Shown here piece after piece: positions 38,955 through 48,384 of a stretch of DNA of 64,000 bases; position 1 is the first letter of the stretch, and each line of letters opens with the position of its first letter. The DNA comes from Comamonadaceae bacterium (GTDB taxonomy: Bacteria; Pseudomonadota; Gammaproteobacteria; Burkholderiales; Burkholderiaceae_C). The stretch spans positions 1 to 64,000 of the forward strand of contig CANGDZ010000005.1 of assembly GCA_947452785.1 (NCBI GenBank), written 5' to 3'. A program made the position numbers and the translations under genes. Below the pieces are notes generated by a model. That model was not told where the DNA came from and ran no database searches. It saw nothing but the letters and a program-made list of their open reading frames with translations.

Positions 38955-40250
38955 TCAGGTGCTGGCGTTCTGGCGCATGGCCAGTTCCACCGCCTCCATG
39001 CGGTCTTGCCCCCAGACCGCAGTGTCGCCCACCTTGAAGCTGGGCACGCCCCACAGGCCTAGGTCCAGCATCTCGACGCGGTTGGCCTCGGCGGTCAAAC
39101 GCCAAGTCTCTTCTTGCAATGCGGCGCAGACCGCAGGCCAGGCCAGGCCGGCACGGCTGGTGATCTGGCGCAGCCCTTTATCGCTGCCGGCGTCCAGACC
39201 TTCGGCCCAGACCCCTTGCATGAACGACAGCACATAGGCCTGGCCTACGCCTTGGGCCTCGGCCAGCGGCATCAGCGACAGGCCGCGTTCGGTGGGTTTG
39301 CCCACGGGGTCGCACACACGGCCAAACGGCACATGCAAACGCCGAGCTTCGCGCGCTGCATCCTGGCTGATGTACATGCGCTTGTTCTTGGGCACCGCCA
39401 GCCCGCGCATGACCATGGGCAGGACATAGCGCAGCCTGACCTGTATGTTCGTGCCCTGCGTCAGGGCAAACAGGCGGTGCGCTGCAATCGCCGAGTAAGG
39501 GCTGCGAAACGAAAAGAAAAAATCCACGCAGGTGCCGGGCGCGGCTTGCGGCCACTGGGTTGCCGCTTCGGGTGCGAACATCCAGCCCGTGGTGCCCGTG
39601 TGGGCAGCGCCCAAAGCCTGTAGACGTTCTTCCAGGTAGTGCAGCCGGTCCAAGCCCCAGTACCACTCGCCAGCGCAGTACAGCATGGCGCCGTTGTAGT
39701 GACCTAAGCGCTGGCGCAAAGCGTTGGACGCGGCGAGGTGCGTTTGCAGTTGCGTGCTGCTGGCCCAGGGCAAAGCTTGTAAAGATGGTGGCATGGCGCC
39801 GGGGTTCCACAGACCGTGCACCAAGGCGGGGCTGTGGGTTTCAAATTGCTGCGACGCGATGAGGTGCACCAACTGGGCGCTGTGCTGCTCAAGTTGGAGC
39901 GGATCGGGTTGCTGGCCTCGGTCCATAAAATCCAAACCATGGCGTTGGGCCAACCAGGCAGCATCTTTGCGGCTGTAGGCGATCAGGCGCTCGCGGTCGG
40001 GTGCAGCGTCGTCAGCCGGTGGGCTGACCAGATGCGCCACGATATCGATGTCGTAACGCTGGCTCAGTTGCAGCAAACATTGCACCATCAGGGCGGAGTA
40101 GGGGTCGTCGGCTTGATGAAAGTAATGCACCTGGTGCCGCTCGCCGTGTTGCTTGCGGCGGCGTTCTGCACTGAGGCGTTGCCCTGCCAATCGTTGCGGC
40201 GAGAGCCACCAGGCGGTGATGGCGGGCATGAGCAGACTTTTCAAGGACAT
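38955..40250 (-). CDS. two-domain DsbA / HCCA-isomerase (GST-kappa-like) protein
   Basis: Two thioredoxin-like N-terminal blocks: VHYFHQADDPYSALMVQC and VDFFFSFRSPYSAIAAH; C-terminal GLWGVPSFKVGDTAVWGQDRM. Confidence 0.75.
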   Translation of the reverse strand: MSLKSLLMPAITAWWLSPQRLAGQRLSAERRRKQHGERHQVHYFHQADDPYSALMVQCLLQLSQRYDIDIVAHLVSPPADDAAPDRERLIAYSRKDAAWLAQRHGLDFMDRGQQPDPLQLEQHSAQLVHLIASQQFETHSPALVHGLWNPGAMPPSLQALPWASSTQLQTHLAASNALRQRLGHYNGAMLYCAGEWYWGLDRLHYLEERLQALGAAHTGTTGWMFAPEAATQWPQAAPGTCVDFFFSFRSPYSAIAAHRLFALTQGTNIQVRLRYVLPMVMRGLAVPKNKRMYISQDAAREARRLHVPFGRVCDPVGKPTERGLSLMPLAEAQGVGQAYVLSFMQGVWAEGLDAGSDKGLRQITSRAGLAWPAVCAALQEETWRLTAEANRVEMLDLGLWGVPSFKVGDTAVWGQDRMEAVELAMRQNAST

Positions 40251-40307
40251 CGCAAATTCGTTGGGCAATCAAGGCGCAAACTGAAAGGCTGGCATCCGCC
40301 AGGTGAG

Positions 40308-40331
40308 GGTCAAAACACAAGTGTATTGTTT
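40308..40331. promoter_or_regulatory. palindromic operator copy 2 (CAAAACACAAGTGTATTGTT)
   Basis: Core ACAAGTGTATTGTT shared with copies 1 and 3; lies between divergent DsbA-like and SDR genes. Confidence 0.6.
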
Positions 40332-40443
40332 GTGCACAATGTAGCATGGTCCCTGACGCCCTCGCTCAGGGTTTTCGCTATTGAGGTGCGGGTCTTTGCG
40401 ATTAGACACACAGGGTCATGGCCAGGCACCAAGGAGAATTTTC

Positions 40444-41235
40444 TTGTCCAAAAAAATCTTGATCACCGGCGCTGGTACCGGCATAGGGCGTGATGCCGCT
40501 TTCGCTTTGGCGGCACGTGGCCACCAGGTCTGGGCCACGACGTTCGACGCTGCGCAAGCCGAGGCTTTACTGAGCGATGTGACGGCGAAGGCTTTGTCGA
40601 TTCAGGTGTTCAAACTCGACATCACCTGCGAAGCCGACCGGGCCTTGGTGGTGCCCTTGGAATTGGATGTGCTGATCAACAACGCGGGCGTGGGCGAATC
40701 CGGGGCGCTGGCCGAAGTGCCCCTGGACCGCGTGCGCCACGCTTTTGAGGTCAATGTCTTTGCCACCTTGGCGCTGACGCAGACGGTGCTGCGCGGTATG
40801 GTGGCGCGCGAGCGGGGCACGGTGCTCTTGGTCAGCTCGATTGCGGGCCGCATTCCCGTGCCATTTTTGATGCCTTACGGCATGACCAAATTTGCCCTGT
40901 CAGCCGCCGGCGCCGGTTTGCGCACCGAAATGGACCGCTTGCACAAAAACATCCACATCGCATTGATTGAGCCGGGTGCGATTCACACCGGCTTCAACCA
41001 GGCCATGACCTCACGCAAATACGACTGGATGAATGAACATTCGTATTTTTGGCCCTTGCGCGAGCGCTTGAAGGCGGAAGAAAAACGCAGCTTTGATTTT
41101 CTGGAAGCACGTGACACCCGATCCATCGTCGCGCAAATCGTCAAAGCGGCTGAAGCCCGCAGACCGCGCTTGCGCTATGTGGCGCCCAGGATTCAAGGAT
41201 GGCTGGTTCGTTTGGCGAGGATTTTTGGCGTGTGA
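40444..41235 (+). CDS. short-chain dehydrogenase/reductase
   Basis: ILITGAGTGIGRDAAFALAARGH; NNAG; SSIAGRIPVPFLMPYGMTKFAL (YxxxK); TTG start likely. Confidence 0.9.
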   Translation: MSKKILITGAGTGIGRDAAFALAARGHQVWATTFDAAQAEALLSDVTAKALSIQVFKLDITCEADRALVVPLELDVLINNAGVGESGALAEVPLDRVRHAFEVNVFATLALTQTVLRGMVARERGTVLLVSSIAGRIPVPFLMPYGMTKFALSAAGAGLRTEMDRLHKNIHIALIEPGAIHTGFNQAMTSRKYDWMNEHSYFWPLRERLKAEEKRSFDFLEARDTRSIVAQIVKAAEARRPRLRYVAPRIQGWLVRLARIFGV

Positions 41236-41282
41236 ACCTGAGAGGTTGAGTGGCGCCAAACAGGCCAAGGCCTGCGCCCGGT

Positions 41283-42308
41283 TCAATCTTTGAACAACAC
41301 CTCGCAGCCCGTGCCGAGCAGCCATTGATCCACGCGCTGGCGTTCGCTGAGCTCCAGGGCTTGGTAGTCACGCCGCAGCCACGTCCAGCACTTGGCTTGG
41401 TAAGAAAATACTTGCTGTGTCCACGCTTGTCCATCCACTGCGGCGGTGAACTCGGCTTGGCCTGCCTGCAAGGCTTGGGCATTGGCTACCAGCAAGGGCG
41501 CATACAGGCGGCCCACCTCGTGCAGCAAAGCCAACAGGGTGGCAGGCAAATCATCGCCTGCAAGCCAATCGGTATCCGTGACCTCGATGCCTGAGAGGTC
41601 TTCGGTCACGGCCACCCAACCGCACACCCGAGGCGCCAGCGCAACGGCCACCGCCATGGGCGTCGGGTCAAACTGCACCAGTTGGGTAAGTTGTCCATAA
41701 AAGCCAAAATCACAAGCGCCGGGCCGAGAGCCCATCATGAAGGGGTGCTCGCGCAAATGGGCCTCCATGGTTTGCAACACACGCTGATAACCGGCTTCAA
41801 TGATCGGTGTGGTCTGGGGGTTGGAGCCCACATAACGCAAGCGCTCGATCTGTCGTGTAGACACCAATTGGGCGTAGTGCTGCAACTGTTCATCGCTGGC
41901 CAAAGGCTGCAGCCAGGTGGCCAAGATGCGAGCCGCTTTATCGATGTCAGTGGCATAGGACCAACGGTAATGGAACATGGCCTTGGTCAGCCATTCATCG
42001 GCAAAGTCTTCCAGCAGTGCATCTATAAAGGCCAAAGCGGGCGAAGGCGGGATCACGCTGCGCCCAGAAAATTCGTTTTCGAAGCGGTGAATCAAGGGGG
42101 TTGAGTCCGTCACCGCCTGCACTTGGCCCTGCGCATCGGGCAGGTAAAACGTGGGCAGCAGGTGGGGCTTGGCGCGGGGCAGGCCGGGCGCTCCGTTGCT
42201 GGACGGAATCAACTGAAAAGGAATGCGGCGGTAACGCAGCAGCGCCGCCATCTTGCGGGTGTAGGGCGAGCCGGGCACGCCGCTCAGGCGCAATGGGTGT
42301 GCAGTCAC
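41283..42308 (-). CDS. glutathione S-transferase family protein
   Basis: LRLSGVPGSPYTRKMAALLRYRRIPFQLIP; DSTPLIHRFENEF; GSRPGACDFGFYGQL. Confidence 0.8.
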   Translation of the reverse strand: MTAHPLRLSGVPGSPYTRKMAALLRYRRIPFQLIPSSNGAPGLPRAKPHLLPTFYLPDAQGQVQAVTDSTPLIHRFENEFSGRSVIPPSPALAFIDALLEDFADEWLTKAMFHYRWSYATDIDKAARILATWLQPLASDEQLQHYAQLVSTRQIERLRYVGSNPQTTPIIEAGYQRVLQTMEAHLREHPFMMGSRPGACDFGFYGQLTQLVQFDPTPMAVAVALAPRVCGWVAVTEDLSGIEVTDTDWLAGDDLPATLLALLHEVGRLYAPLLVANAQALQAGQAEFTAAVDGQAWTQQVFSYQAKCWTWLRRDYQALELSERQRVDQWLLGTGCEVLFKD

Positions 42309-42323
42309 AGTCGAGTCCTTGCT

Positions 42324-42962
42324 TTAACGAGAGGCGGGATGCGATGCCATCAGGGACTGCACCGTCATCAACACCACGGCTTTGGCTTTACCGGGCGACA
42401 GGCCTTGCAAGCTGCGCAAACGCATCCAGGTTTCCAAGCTCACCAGCATGGACAAGCCTTCAAAAAATACGCGGTCCTCGACATACGCCGCGGGCAGCAG
42501 CCAGGCCAGAATGTCTTTCTCAATCTTCACCCGGCGATTGACCTGCTGCAGGATGTACTCGGAGTCATGCATGTGCAATTGCGCCGCAATGTGATACGGC
42601 GCTAAGCGATCAAAAATATCGCAACGCCGCTCAATGCTTTCAACCAAGCGGTCCGACCACAGCGTGGCTTTCAAATGCTTGTTGACCAAGGGCATCATCA
42701 ACTCGTCCAAGCGTTGCGTGATCTCGCGGTACAGCGTTTCCATGTCGTCGAAATGGCGAAACACGGTGCGCAACCCCACTTGGGCGTGTGTGGCGATTTG
42801 CTCGGCCGTGGGTGAGGGATGGCCACGGCCAATCAAATCAATGAAAGCGGTGACAATGACTTGACGCGTTTTAATGCTGCGATGATGGCGACCGTCGATC
42901 GCCACGGCATCCGGCTCAGCGGTTGTCATTTTTGTGAATACTTTAGAAGCTGTTTTTACCAT
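42324..42962 (-). CDS. TetR-family transcriptional regulator
   Basis: IVTAFIDLIGRGHPSPTAEQIATHAQVGLRTVFRHFDDMETLYREI HTH. Confidence 0.85.
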   Translation of the reverse strand: MVKTASKVFTKMTTAEPDAVAIDGRHHRSIKTRQVIVTAFIDLIGRGHPSPTAEQIATHAQVGLRTVFRHFDDMETLYREITQRLDELMMPLVNKHLKATLWSDRLVESIERRCDIFDRLAPYHIAAQLHMHDSEYILQQVNRRVKIEKDILAWLLPAAYVEDRVFFEGLSMLVSLETWMRLRSLQGLSPGKAKAVVLMTVQSLMASHPASR

Positions 42963-43124
42963 GAGCAGATTGTCCTTGATGACGCTGCACGGCGATCGAA
43001 TGCAACGCGGGGTTCAGCACGGCATACTTGGACTGGCTAGTGTTTCTCCCTAGTGTCAAATTATGAAAAACAAATGACACTGAGTATGTCAGTAAATCAT
43101 AACTCTATACCCCCGAGGATTCCT

Positions 43125-44312
43125 ATGAAAAAAATGCACGCATTCAAGTTGGCTGGAACAGCCATGTTCATCCTGACTGCGGCCTCATCGGCTTTGGCAG
43201 CCGATGGTTTTAAATTGCGCTTTCCTATTTCAGGCACCTTGGGTGGCGAGATCGTGGCGGCTTTGCCGAGCGAAGGCTGGGTCGGGTCTGTGGCTTATAC
43301 CGACATCAACATCGACAAGATCGGCGGGTCTGATGGCAACGCGCTGTCGTTGCAAAAACAAGCTGCTTTTGGGCCTTTGACATCGGCGCAATTGGCGGCC
43401 GTGCCCGCCGTGGCTATTCCTGGTGTCGGATCTTTTACGGCGGCCCAAATGCAAGCTGCATTGAATGGCAGAACTGCCTCGGCCGTGGGAACCGTTGCTG
43501 TGGATTACCACCAGCAAATCAAGCAAGCTAATTTGACGTTTGCCCGCATCCTGGACAAGGATGTCAAAGGCGGGAAATTGGCCATTGCGATCAACATTCC
43601 TTATGCCTTGTCCTTGAAGTCGGATGCCTTGTTTACAGGGGCTACACCGACCCTGAGTACGTTGAGCCCTTCTGCAGGTCCTCTGGCTGCAGTGGCTCAA
43701 CAGGTGGCTCAATCCAGCTTCAGCACAGGCTATCAGGCTGCCGTGGCCAGCCAGTGGCAAGCTGCTAACGTCAATACTTCTGGTCTGGGCGATATCGAGA
43801 CCAGCTTGTTATGGGAAAAAACGGTTGACCAACTCAAGATCGTCGCCGGGGCTACGCTGGCTTTGCCCACAGGCAATTACAGTTACGTTGAAGGCCGATT
43901 GGCACCCAACGTCGGATACGGAAAATATTACACCTTCCGTCCGGGTGTGGGCGTGGCTTACACCGCTTCTGAAAATGTGACTTTGGGTGCACGCGGCAGC
44001 TTGGGTTTCAACACCAAGAACACTGAGAACAATGTACGCAGCGGTGATTTCTATGTGATCGATTTGGCGGCGGCCTTTAAAACACCGGTCGGTGTTTTCG
44101 GCCCGCACATGACCGTGATGCGCCAATACACGGATGACACAGGGGGTCAGTTGGGTGCGAACCGCGTTTCATTGACCGGTGCGGGTGTGTTTGCTGCCTT
44201 TCCAATCGCAGCCATTGGCGCAGGCTTGAACCTCTCCTACATGAAGACCATTGACGCACGCAATTCCCTGGCGGGTAGCTTTGTGCAGGCACGTATCTCC
44301 AAAGTTTTCTAA
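43125..44312 (+). CDS. Phenol_MetA_deg/SphA-like outer-membrane family protein
   Basis: Signal peptide; KTVDQLKIVAGATLALPTGNYSYVEGRLAPNVGYGKYYTFRPGVGVAYTASENVTLGARGSLGFNTKN..., C-terminal F. Confidence 0.7.
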   Translation: MKKMHAFKLAGTAMFILTAASSALAADGFKLRFPISGTLGGEIVAALPSEGWVGSVAYTDINIDKIGGSDGNALSLQKQAAFGPLTSAQLAAVPAVAIPGVGSFTAAQMQAALNGRTASAVGTVAVDYHQQIKQANLTFARILDKDVKGGKLAIAINIPYALSLKSDALFTGATPTLSTLSPSAGPLAAVAQQVAQSSFSTGYQAAVASQWQAANVNTSGLGDIETSLLWEKTVDQLKIVAGATLALPTGNYSYVEGRLAPNVGYGKYYTFRPGVGVAYTASENVTLGARGSLGFNTKNTENNVRSGDFYVIDLAAAFKTPVGVFGPHMTVMRQYTDDTGGQLGANRVSLTGAGVFAAFPIAAIGAGLNLSYMKTIDARNSLAGSFVQARISKVF

Positions 44313-44326
44313 GCACCGTCCATCCC

Positions 44327-44366
44327 ATCCCAAGCCGCGCCTCACCCGCGCGCTTGGGATTTTTTT
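44327..44366. terminator. terminator between convergent porin-like and sulfatase genes
   Basis: ATCCCAAGC....GCTTGGGATTTTTTT. Confidence 0.7.
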
Positions 44367-46042
44367 CAGTTGGCGTAGTAGATGTAGGAATCCCCCGGTT
44401 TGGGGGCCTGCTTAAGTGTTTTGTCCAAACTGATGGCGGCTTCCGCCAGCGAAGGCCACATCGGTTTGATTTGCTGGGCGTTGATGTCCGACAGCCTTTT
44501 CTTCATGTCCGCCAATCGCTCAGGTTCTTGGCTGGCCAGGTTGTTGCGCTCTCCCGGATCAGCGGCCAGGTTGTACAGCACATCTTGCTTGGGGCGTTCC
44601 ATGACTTGCAGTTTCCAGTCCCCCTTGCGCAGGGCCAGGTAAGTGTCCGTGCGGAAAAAGAGTTGCTCATGGGGCGCTTGGGCATTCAAACCCTTGGCAA
44701 AGGGCAACAGGTTCACGCCGTCCAAGACTTTACCTTGGGGTGGTGCCGCTTGAGCTGCGGCCAAGGCGGTCGTGAAAACGTCCAAGTGGCTGATGGGTTG
44801 CTTAAATTGTGTCCCCGAAGGCAAGCCCTTGGGCCACTTCATGAAGAAAGGCACGCGGATGCCGCCTTCGTAGAAAGTGGCTTTCCAGCCGCGGTAAGGT
44901 TTGTTCAGATCGGGCACACCGATGTAATGCGCGCCACCGTTGTCACTGGTGAAGATGATCATGGTGTTGTCATCCAAGCCTTGGGCTTTGAGGTGCTGCA
45001 ACACGCGACCGATATTGCGGTCCAGTGAGCGGATCATGGCGGCATAGACGCGGGTGGCATGGTCAGAGATATGCGGCAAGGCGTCGTAGTCCTCGCGCGT
45101 TGCCTGCAGCGGTGAGTGCGGCGCGTTGTAGGCCAGGTACATGAAGAAAGGGTTTTGTTTGTTGGCGTCAATGGCTTTGATCGCCTCGTCGGTCAAGTAA
45201 TCCGTCATGTAGCGCGGCGGCTGAAAGGGCTCACCAGCATTGAATCGAATGCCCCAGGGGTGTGCGGCCCACAAGAATTTGTCAATGGCGTCAAACTCTT
45301 GCTTGGAGTTGACCACTTGGGGCGAATTTTCGGGCAAAAACATGGAAGCGCCATGCATCAGGGAAAGCGACTCGTCAAAGCCATGGGCGTAGGGCCGAAA
45401 CTGCGGGCTATCACCCAAATGCCATTTGCCAAGTTGCAAGGTTCGGTAGCCCGAATTTTTCAGTGCGCGGGCCAGCGTCACTTCTTGTACCGGCAAACCC
45501 ATGTCTTCGTAAGGGATCAAATCGGCTTCACGTTCGGCGTGGTAGATGGGTTTTTCCATCTCATTGGGGCTGCCGTTGGAGGCCAGCACTTTCATGAATT
45601 GTTTGGGTGTGGGCGTGAATTCGAAACCGAATCGGGTCGGGTAGCGGCCGGTCATCATGGCCGCGCGGGACGGTGCGCAAGTCGCGTTGCCTGAATAGCC
45701 CGCTAGAAAATCCACACCGTTTTTCGCCAAGGAGTCAATGTTCGGCGTTGGCACCGTGCCCTGGGCCACGCCGCCGCCATGGGCCGTGATGTCGTTAAAG
45801 CCCAAATCATCGGCCACGATCAAAATGATATTGGGTCTTTTCTCGACCGTGCCCGTCACGGGCGGGCTGGGTGGCTTGGCCCAGCGTACTTCTTGAGTGG
45901 GGCCGTAATCTTGGCGAATGGCATATTTCACCATCATCAGCATGACGCCCATGCGGCCACCGATGGACCAATAGCCGACACCCAGCAGCATCAACAAAGT
46001 CAGCAAGCCAAGGAGCCAGCGGCGAAGGGGAGAAGACAACAT
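44366..46042 (-). CDS. Cys-type sulfatase, N-terminal membrane anchor
   Basis: RPNIILIVADDLGFNDITAHGGG...GYSGNATCAPSRAAMMTGRYPTRFG (CAPSR); GKWHLGDSPQFRPYAHGFDES. Confidence 0.93.
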   Translation of the reverse strand: MLSSPLRRWLLGLLTLLMLLGVGYWSIGGRMGVMLMMVKYAIRQDYGPTQEVRWAKPPSPPVTGTVEKRPNIILIVADDLGFNDITAHGGGVAQGTVPTPNIDSLAKNGVDFLAGYSGNATCAPSRAAMMTGRYPTRFGFEFTPTPKQFMKVLASNGSPNEMEKPIYHAEREADLIPYEDMGLPVQEVTLARALKNSGYRTLQLGKWHLGDSPQFRPYAHGFDESLSLMHGASMFLPENSPQVVNSKQEFDAIDKFLWAAHPWGIRFNAGEPFQPPRYMTDYLTDEAIKAIDANKQNPFFMYLAYNAPHSPLQATREDYDALPHISDHATRVYAAMIRSLDRNIGRVLQHLKAQGLDDNTMIIFTSDNGGAHYIGVPDLNKPYRGWKATFYEGGIRVPFFMKWPKGLPSGTQFKQPISHLDVFTTALAAAQAAPPQGKVLDGVNLLPFAKGLNAQAPHEQLFFRTDTYLALRKGDWKLQVMERPKQDVLYNLAADPGERNNLASQEPERLADMKKRLSDINAQQIKPMWPSLAEAAISLDKTLKQAPKPGDSYIYYAN

Positions 46043-46178
46043 GAACAACTTTCTTGTGCGTAAGGGCCGTGCGCTGCACGGCGCGCCAAAGCGCATCTTG
46101 GCCCTAAACTGCGGCCAACACCATCCGGTCTTTCACCCTTGCCGAGTCTTTTTTAATGTGGCATAGTGAGTGCCAATA

Positions 46179-46202
46179 GATGTGTAAATACGGTTATACA
46201 TC
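46179..46202. promoter_or_regulatory. inverted repeat GATGTGTAA-N6-TTATACATC, candidate TetR operator
   Basis: 8/9 arm match; lies in the divergent promoter region between sulfatase 2 and the TetR gene. Confidence 0.5.
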
Positions 46203-46298
46203 AAGGCGTGCAACCCATTTTTGTGCGCTTGTTCGCTTGAATCTGAGCATTCAGGTTGCCAGGGGCTTTTCTGATAACCTTGGTCACGTTGACTTTTC

Positions 46299-46970
46299 TT
46301 GCACTTTATAAGTGATCTGACCGTGGCCCCAACCCCTAAATCTGCTGTTCCAGCCACCGCCGTGGCCAAGGAGGGGCCTCGCCTCAAGCGCGAGGATTGG
46401 CTTCAAGCCGCTTTCAATGCGGTGGTCGACGGTGGGGTGGACAAGCTCAAAATTCTGACGCTGGCCGAAACTTTGGGTGTCACCCGGGGCAGCTTTTACT
46501 GGCATTTTGCCGACCATGCTGAATTGCTGCAGGCCACCTTGCAGGGCTGGAAAGACCAGGAAATCCAACGCCTATTGCGCATCGAAGCCCAGCAAACCCA
46601 AGATCCTTTGGCCGATATGCACATGCTGCTGGAAGAAGCCTTGGCCCACAGCGGTGACGAGCTGGAGAACATGCGTTTTGAACTTGCCGTCAGAGGCTTG
46701 GGCCGGCGTGAGGCGTCAGTGGCGGCCCTGCTGATCGAGGTCGATCAAGCGCGTACCCAACTGTTTGTGAAGCATTTCAGTCGCTTGTTTCACGACCCCC
46801 AAAAAGCCGCCGATTTGGCTGCCTTGTTTTACTTGACGATCGTCGGTTGTTTCCAGGCCTTGAGTCGACCGGGCAACCCTGCGCGGTCCAAAGACTATTT
46901 CAAGTCCATCATCGCCACTTTTTTGATCCAGGCCCAATTGCCCCAGCCCGGCGCGGGTACGACGTCCTAA
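46299..46970 (+). CDS. TetR-family transcriptional regulator
   Basis: WLQAAFNAVVDGGVDKLKILTLAETLGVTRGSFYWHFADHAELLQATL; GTG at 46323 is an alternative start. Confidence 0.88.
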   Translation: MHFISDLTVAPTPKSAVPATAVAKEGPRLKREDWLQAAFNAVVDGGVDKLKILTLAETLGVTRGSFYWHFADHAELLQATLQGWKDQEIQRLLRIEAQQTQDPLADMHMLLEEALAHSGDELENMRFELAVRGLGRREASVAALLIEVDQARTQLFVKHFSRLFHDPQKAADLAALFYLTIVGCFQALSRPGNPARSKDYFKSIIATFLIQAQLPQPGAGTTS

Positions 46971-46974
46971 GCCG

Positions 46975-48375
46975 TCAAGGCTGGCGCTCCACCGCGGGCA
47001 GGTGCCAGTGCCCTTGCAGCGCCGTGTCCTGGGGCCAGTACAGCCGGGCATTGAGCAGAAACGGCGCGTTTTCATTCACCGGCAACCAGTTGGCCAACAT
47101 GGGCCCTTCGGGAGCTTGTGCCTGAATCCACAAATCCAAAGAGCCGTCAGCATTGGCCACCAAGGGATGCAAGCTGCCCACGGCATGGCGGTGAGAAGGG
47201 TGATCGATCAAAAAATCGTCTAAACCGTAGGCGGTGAGGGACCAAAAGGCTTTGACCGGCGGCCACTGGCCGGCAGGGAAGTGGATGCGATACCGATGGC
47301 GACCCTGCAGTGCGGCGCCGCTGCTGTCAACCTGGGTACTGGGGTACATGGCGTCTTCAGGCCAATTGGCACCCAGGCCAACCATGGCCACCGCGGTGCG
47401 GATGTTGTAGTCCGTGCCGTATTGACCCAAATTGCGTGGCGGTGTGGACCAGCCATTCACCAGATCGCGCGGCTGCTTGAGCGCTTGCGCGATCTTGAAG
47501 TCGGCTATCCAACGACCCAGGCTGACTGCAGCTTGGTCAAACCAATCCCAAGTGACGGGCTGGCCGATCTGCACGCCTATCTGAGCCAATGAATGCAACA
47601 CGGGTGCGTCGGCCACAAAGGGTGGGTTGGCGACCATTAAATGCGTCAGGCGGTTGAAAAAATCGACGGTACCCATGTGCTGCATTTGCTGCAGAGGCGG
47701 GGTCAGTGGCGCCGTGGATTTTTGCCAATGGGACTCAGGACTGGGGGGCAAGGTTTGGCCATCCTTCCAGGAGGTCAATTGCAGACCGTCTTGCAAGCGA
47801 TGCACCAAGGGGAAATCGGCCTCGCCCTGGGTTTGGGTGCGACCGATCAACCAGGCCATGGCGGTCGGCGAGCGCAGCAAGGTCATGCCCTCAGGGACTG
47901 GCCCTTGCCATTGGGGATCGACTATGAAATAGCGGCCGCCCGCTGTGCCTTGTGTGCGTGTGCCCGGGGATGCAAACACATGGGTCCAAGCATCCAACAA
48001 GGGCATCACCTCATAGCGCAAGGCGTTGGCGGGCATGTTGAAAACCAAGGGGCCTTGCGACAAGTCCAAAAAAGCGGTGCTGTACAAAGTGTCCAGGTTG
48101 GGCCGCACCACGGTTTTGAATTGGGCATCGGGGAACTGCCGGACTCGGTGCAGCACATTCACCGGCGCCATGCCCAAGGCGGCATTTTCTCGGGTGATGT
48201 CCATGATCACCAGGGGATAGCCAAACACATAGCCCTGCGCACCAATGCGGATGTATTCGGCTTTCCACCAGGTCAGACCCGCCAACAGCAGCACCGGCAT
48301 GAGCAGCCCGACCCAGCCACGGTGCAGCCTTCGATAAAAGCGAGCAGGGAATTTGACAGGGTCAGTCGCGGTCAT
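46975..48375 (-). CDS. DUF1254/DUF1214 domain protein, N-terminal TM
   Basis: AQGYVFGYPLVIMDITR...RPNLDTLYSTAFLDLSQGPLVFNMP; C-terminal ..AFWSLTAYGLDDFLIDHPSHRHAVGS... Confidence 0.88.
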   Translation of the reverse strand: MTATDPVKFPARFYRRLHRGWVGLLMPVLLLAGLTWWKAEYIRIGAQGYVFGYPLVIMDITRENAALGMAPVNVLHRVRQFPDAQFKTVVRPNLDTLYSTAFLDLSQGPLVFNMPANALRYEVMPLLDAWTHVFASPGTRTQGTAGGRYFIVDPQWQGPVPEGMTLLRSPTAMAWLIGRTQTQGEADFPLVHRLQDGLQLTSWKDGQTLPPSPESHWQKSTAPLTPPLQQMQHMGTVDFFNRLTHLMVANPPFVADAPVLHSLAQIGVQIGQPVTWDWFDQAAVSLGRWIADFKIAQALKQPRDLVNGWSTPPRNLGQYGTDYNIRTAVAMVGLGANWPEDAMYPSTQVDSSGAALQGRHRYRIHFPAGQWPPVKAFWSLTAYGLDDFLIDHPSHRHAVGSLHPLVANADGSLDLWIQAQAPEGPMLANWLPVNENAPFLLNARLYWPQDTALQGHWHLPAVERQP

Positions 48376-48384
48376 CTCAAATCT

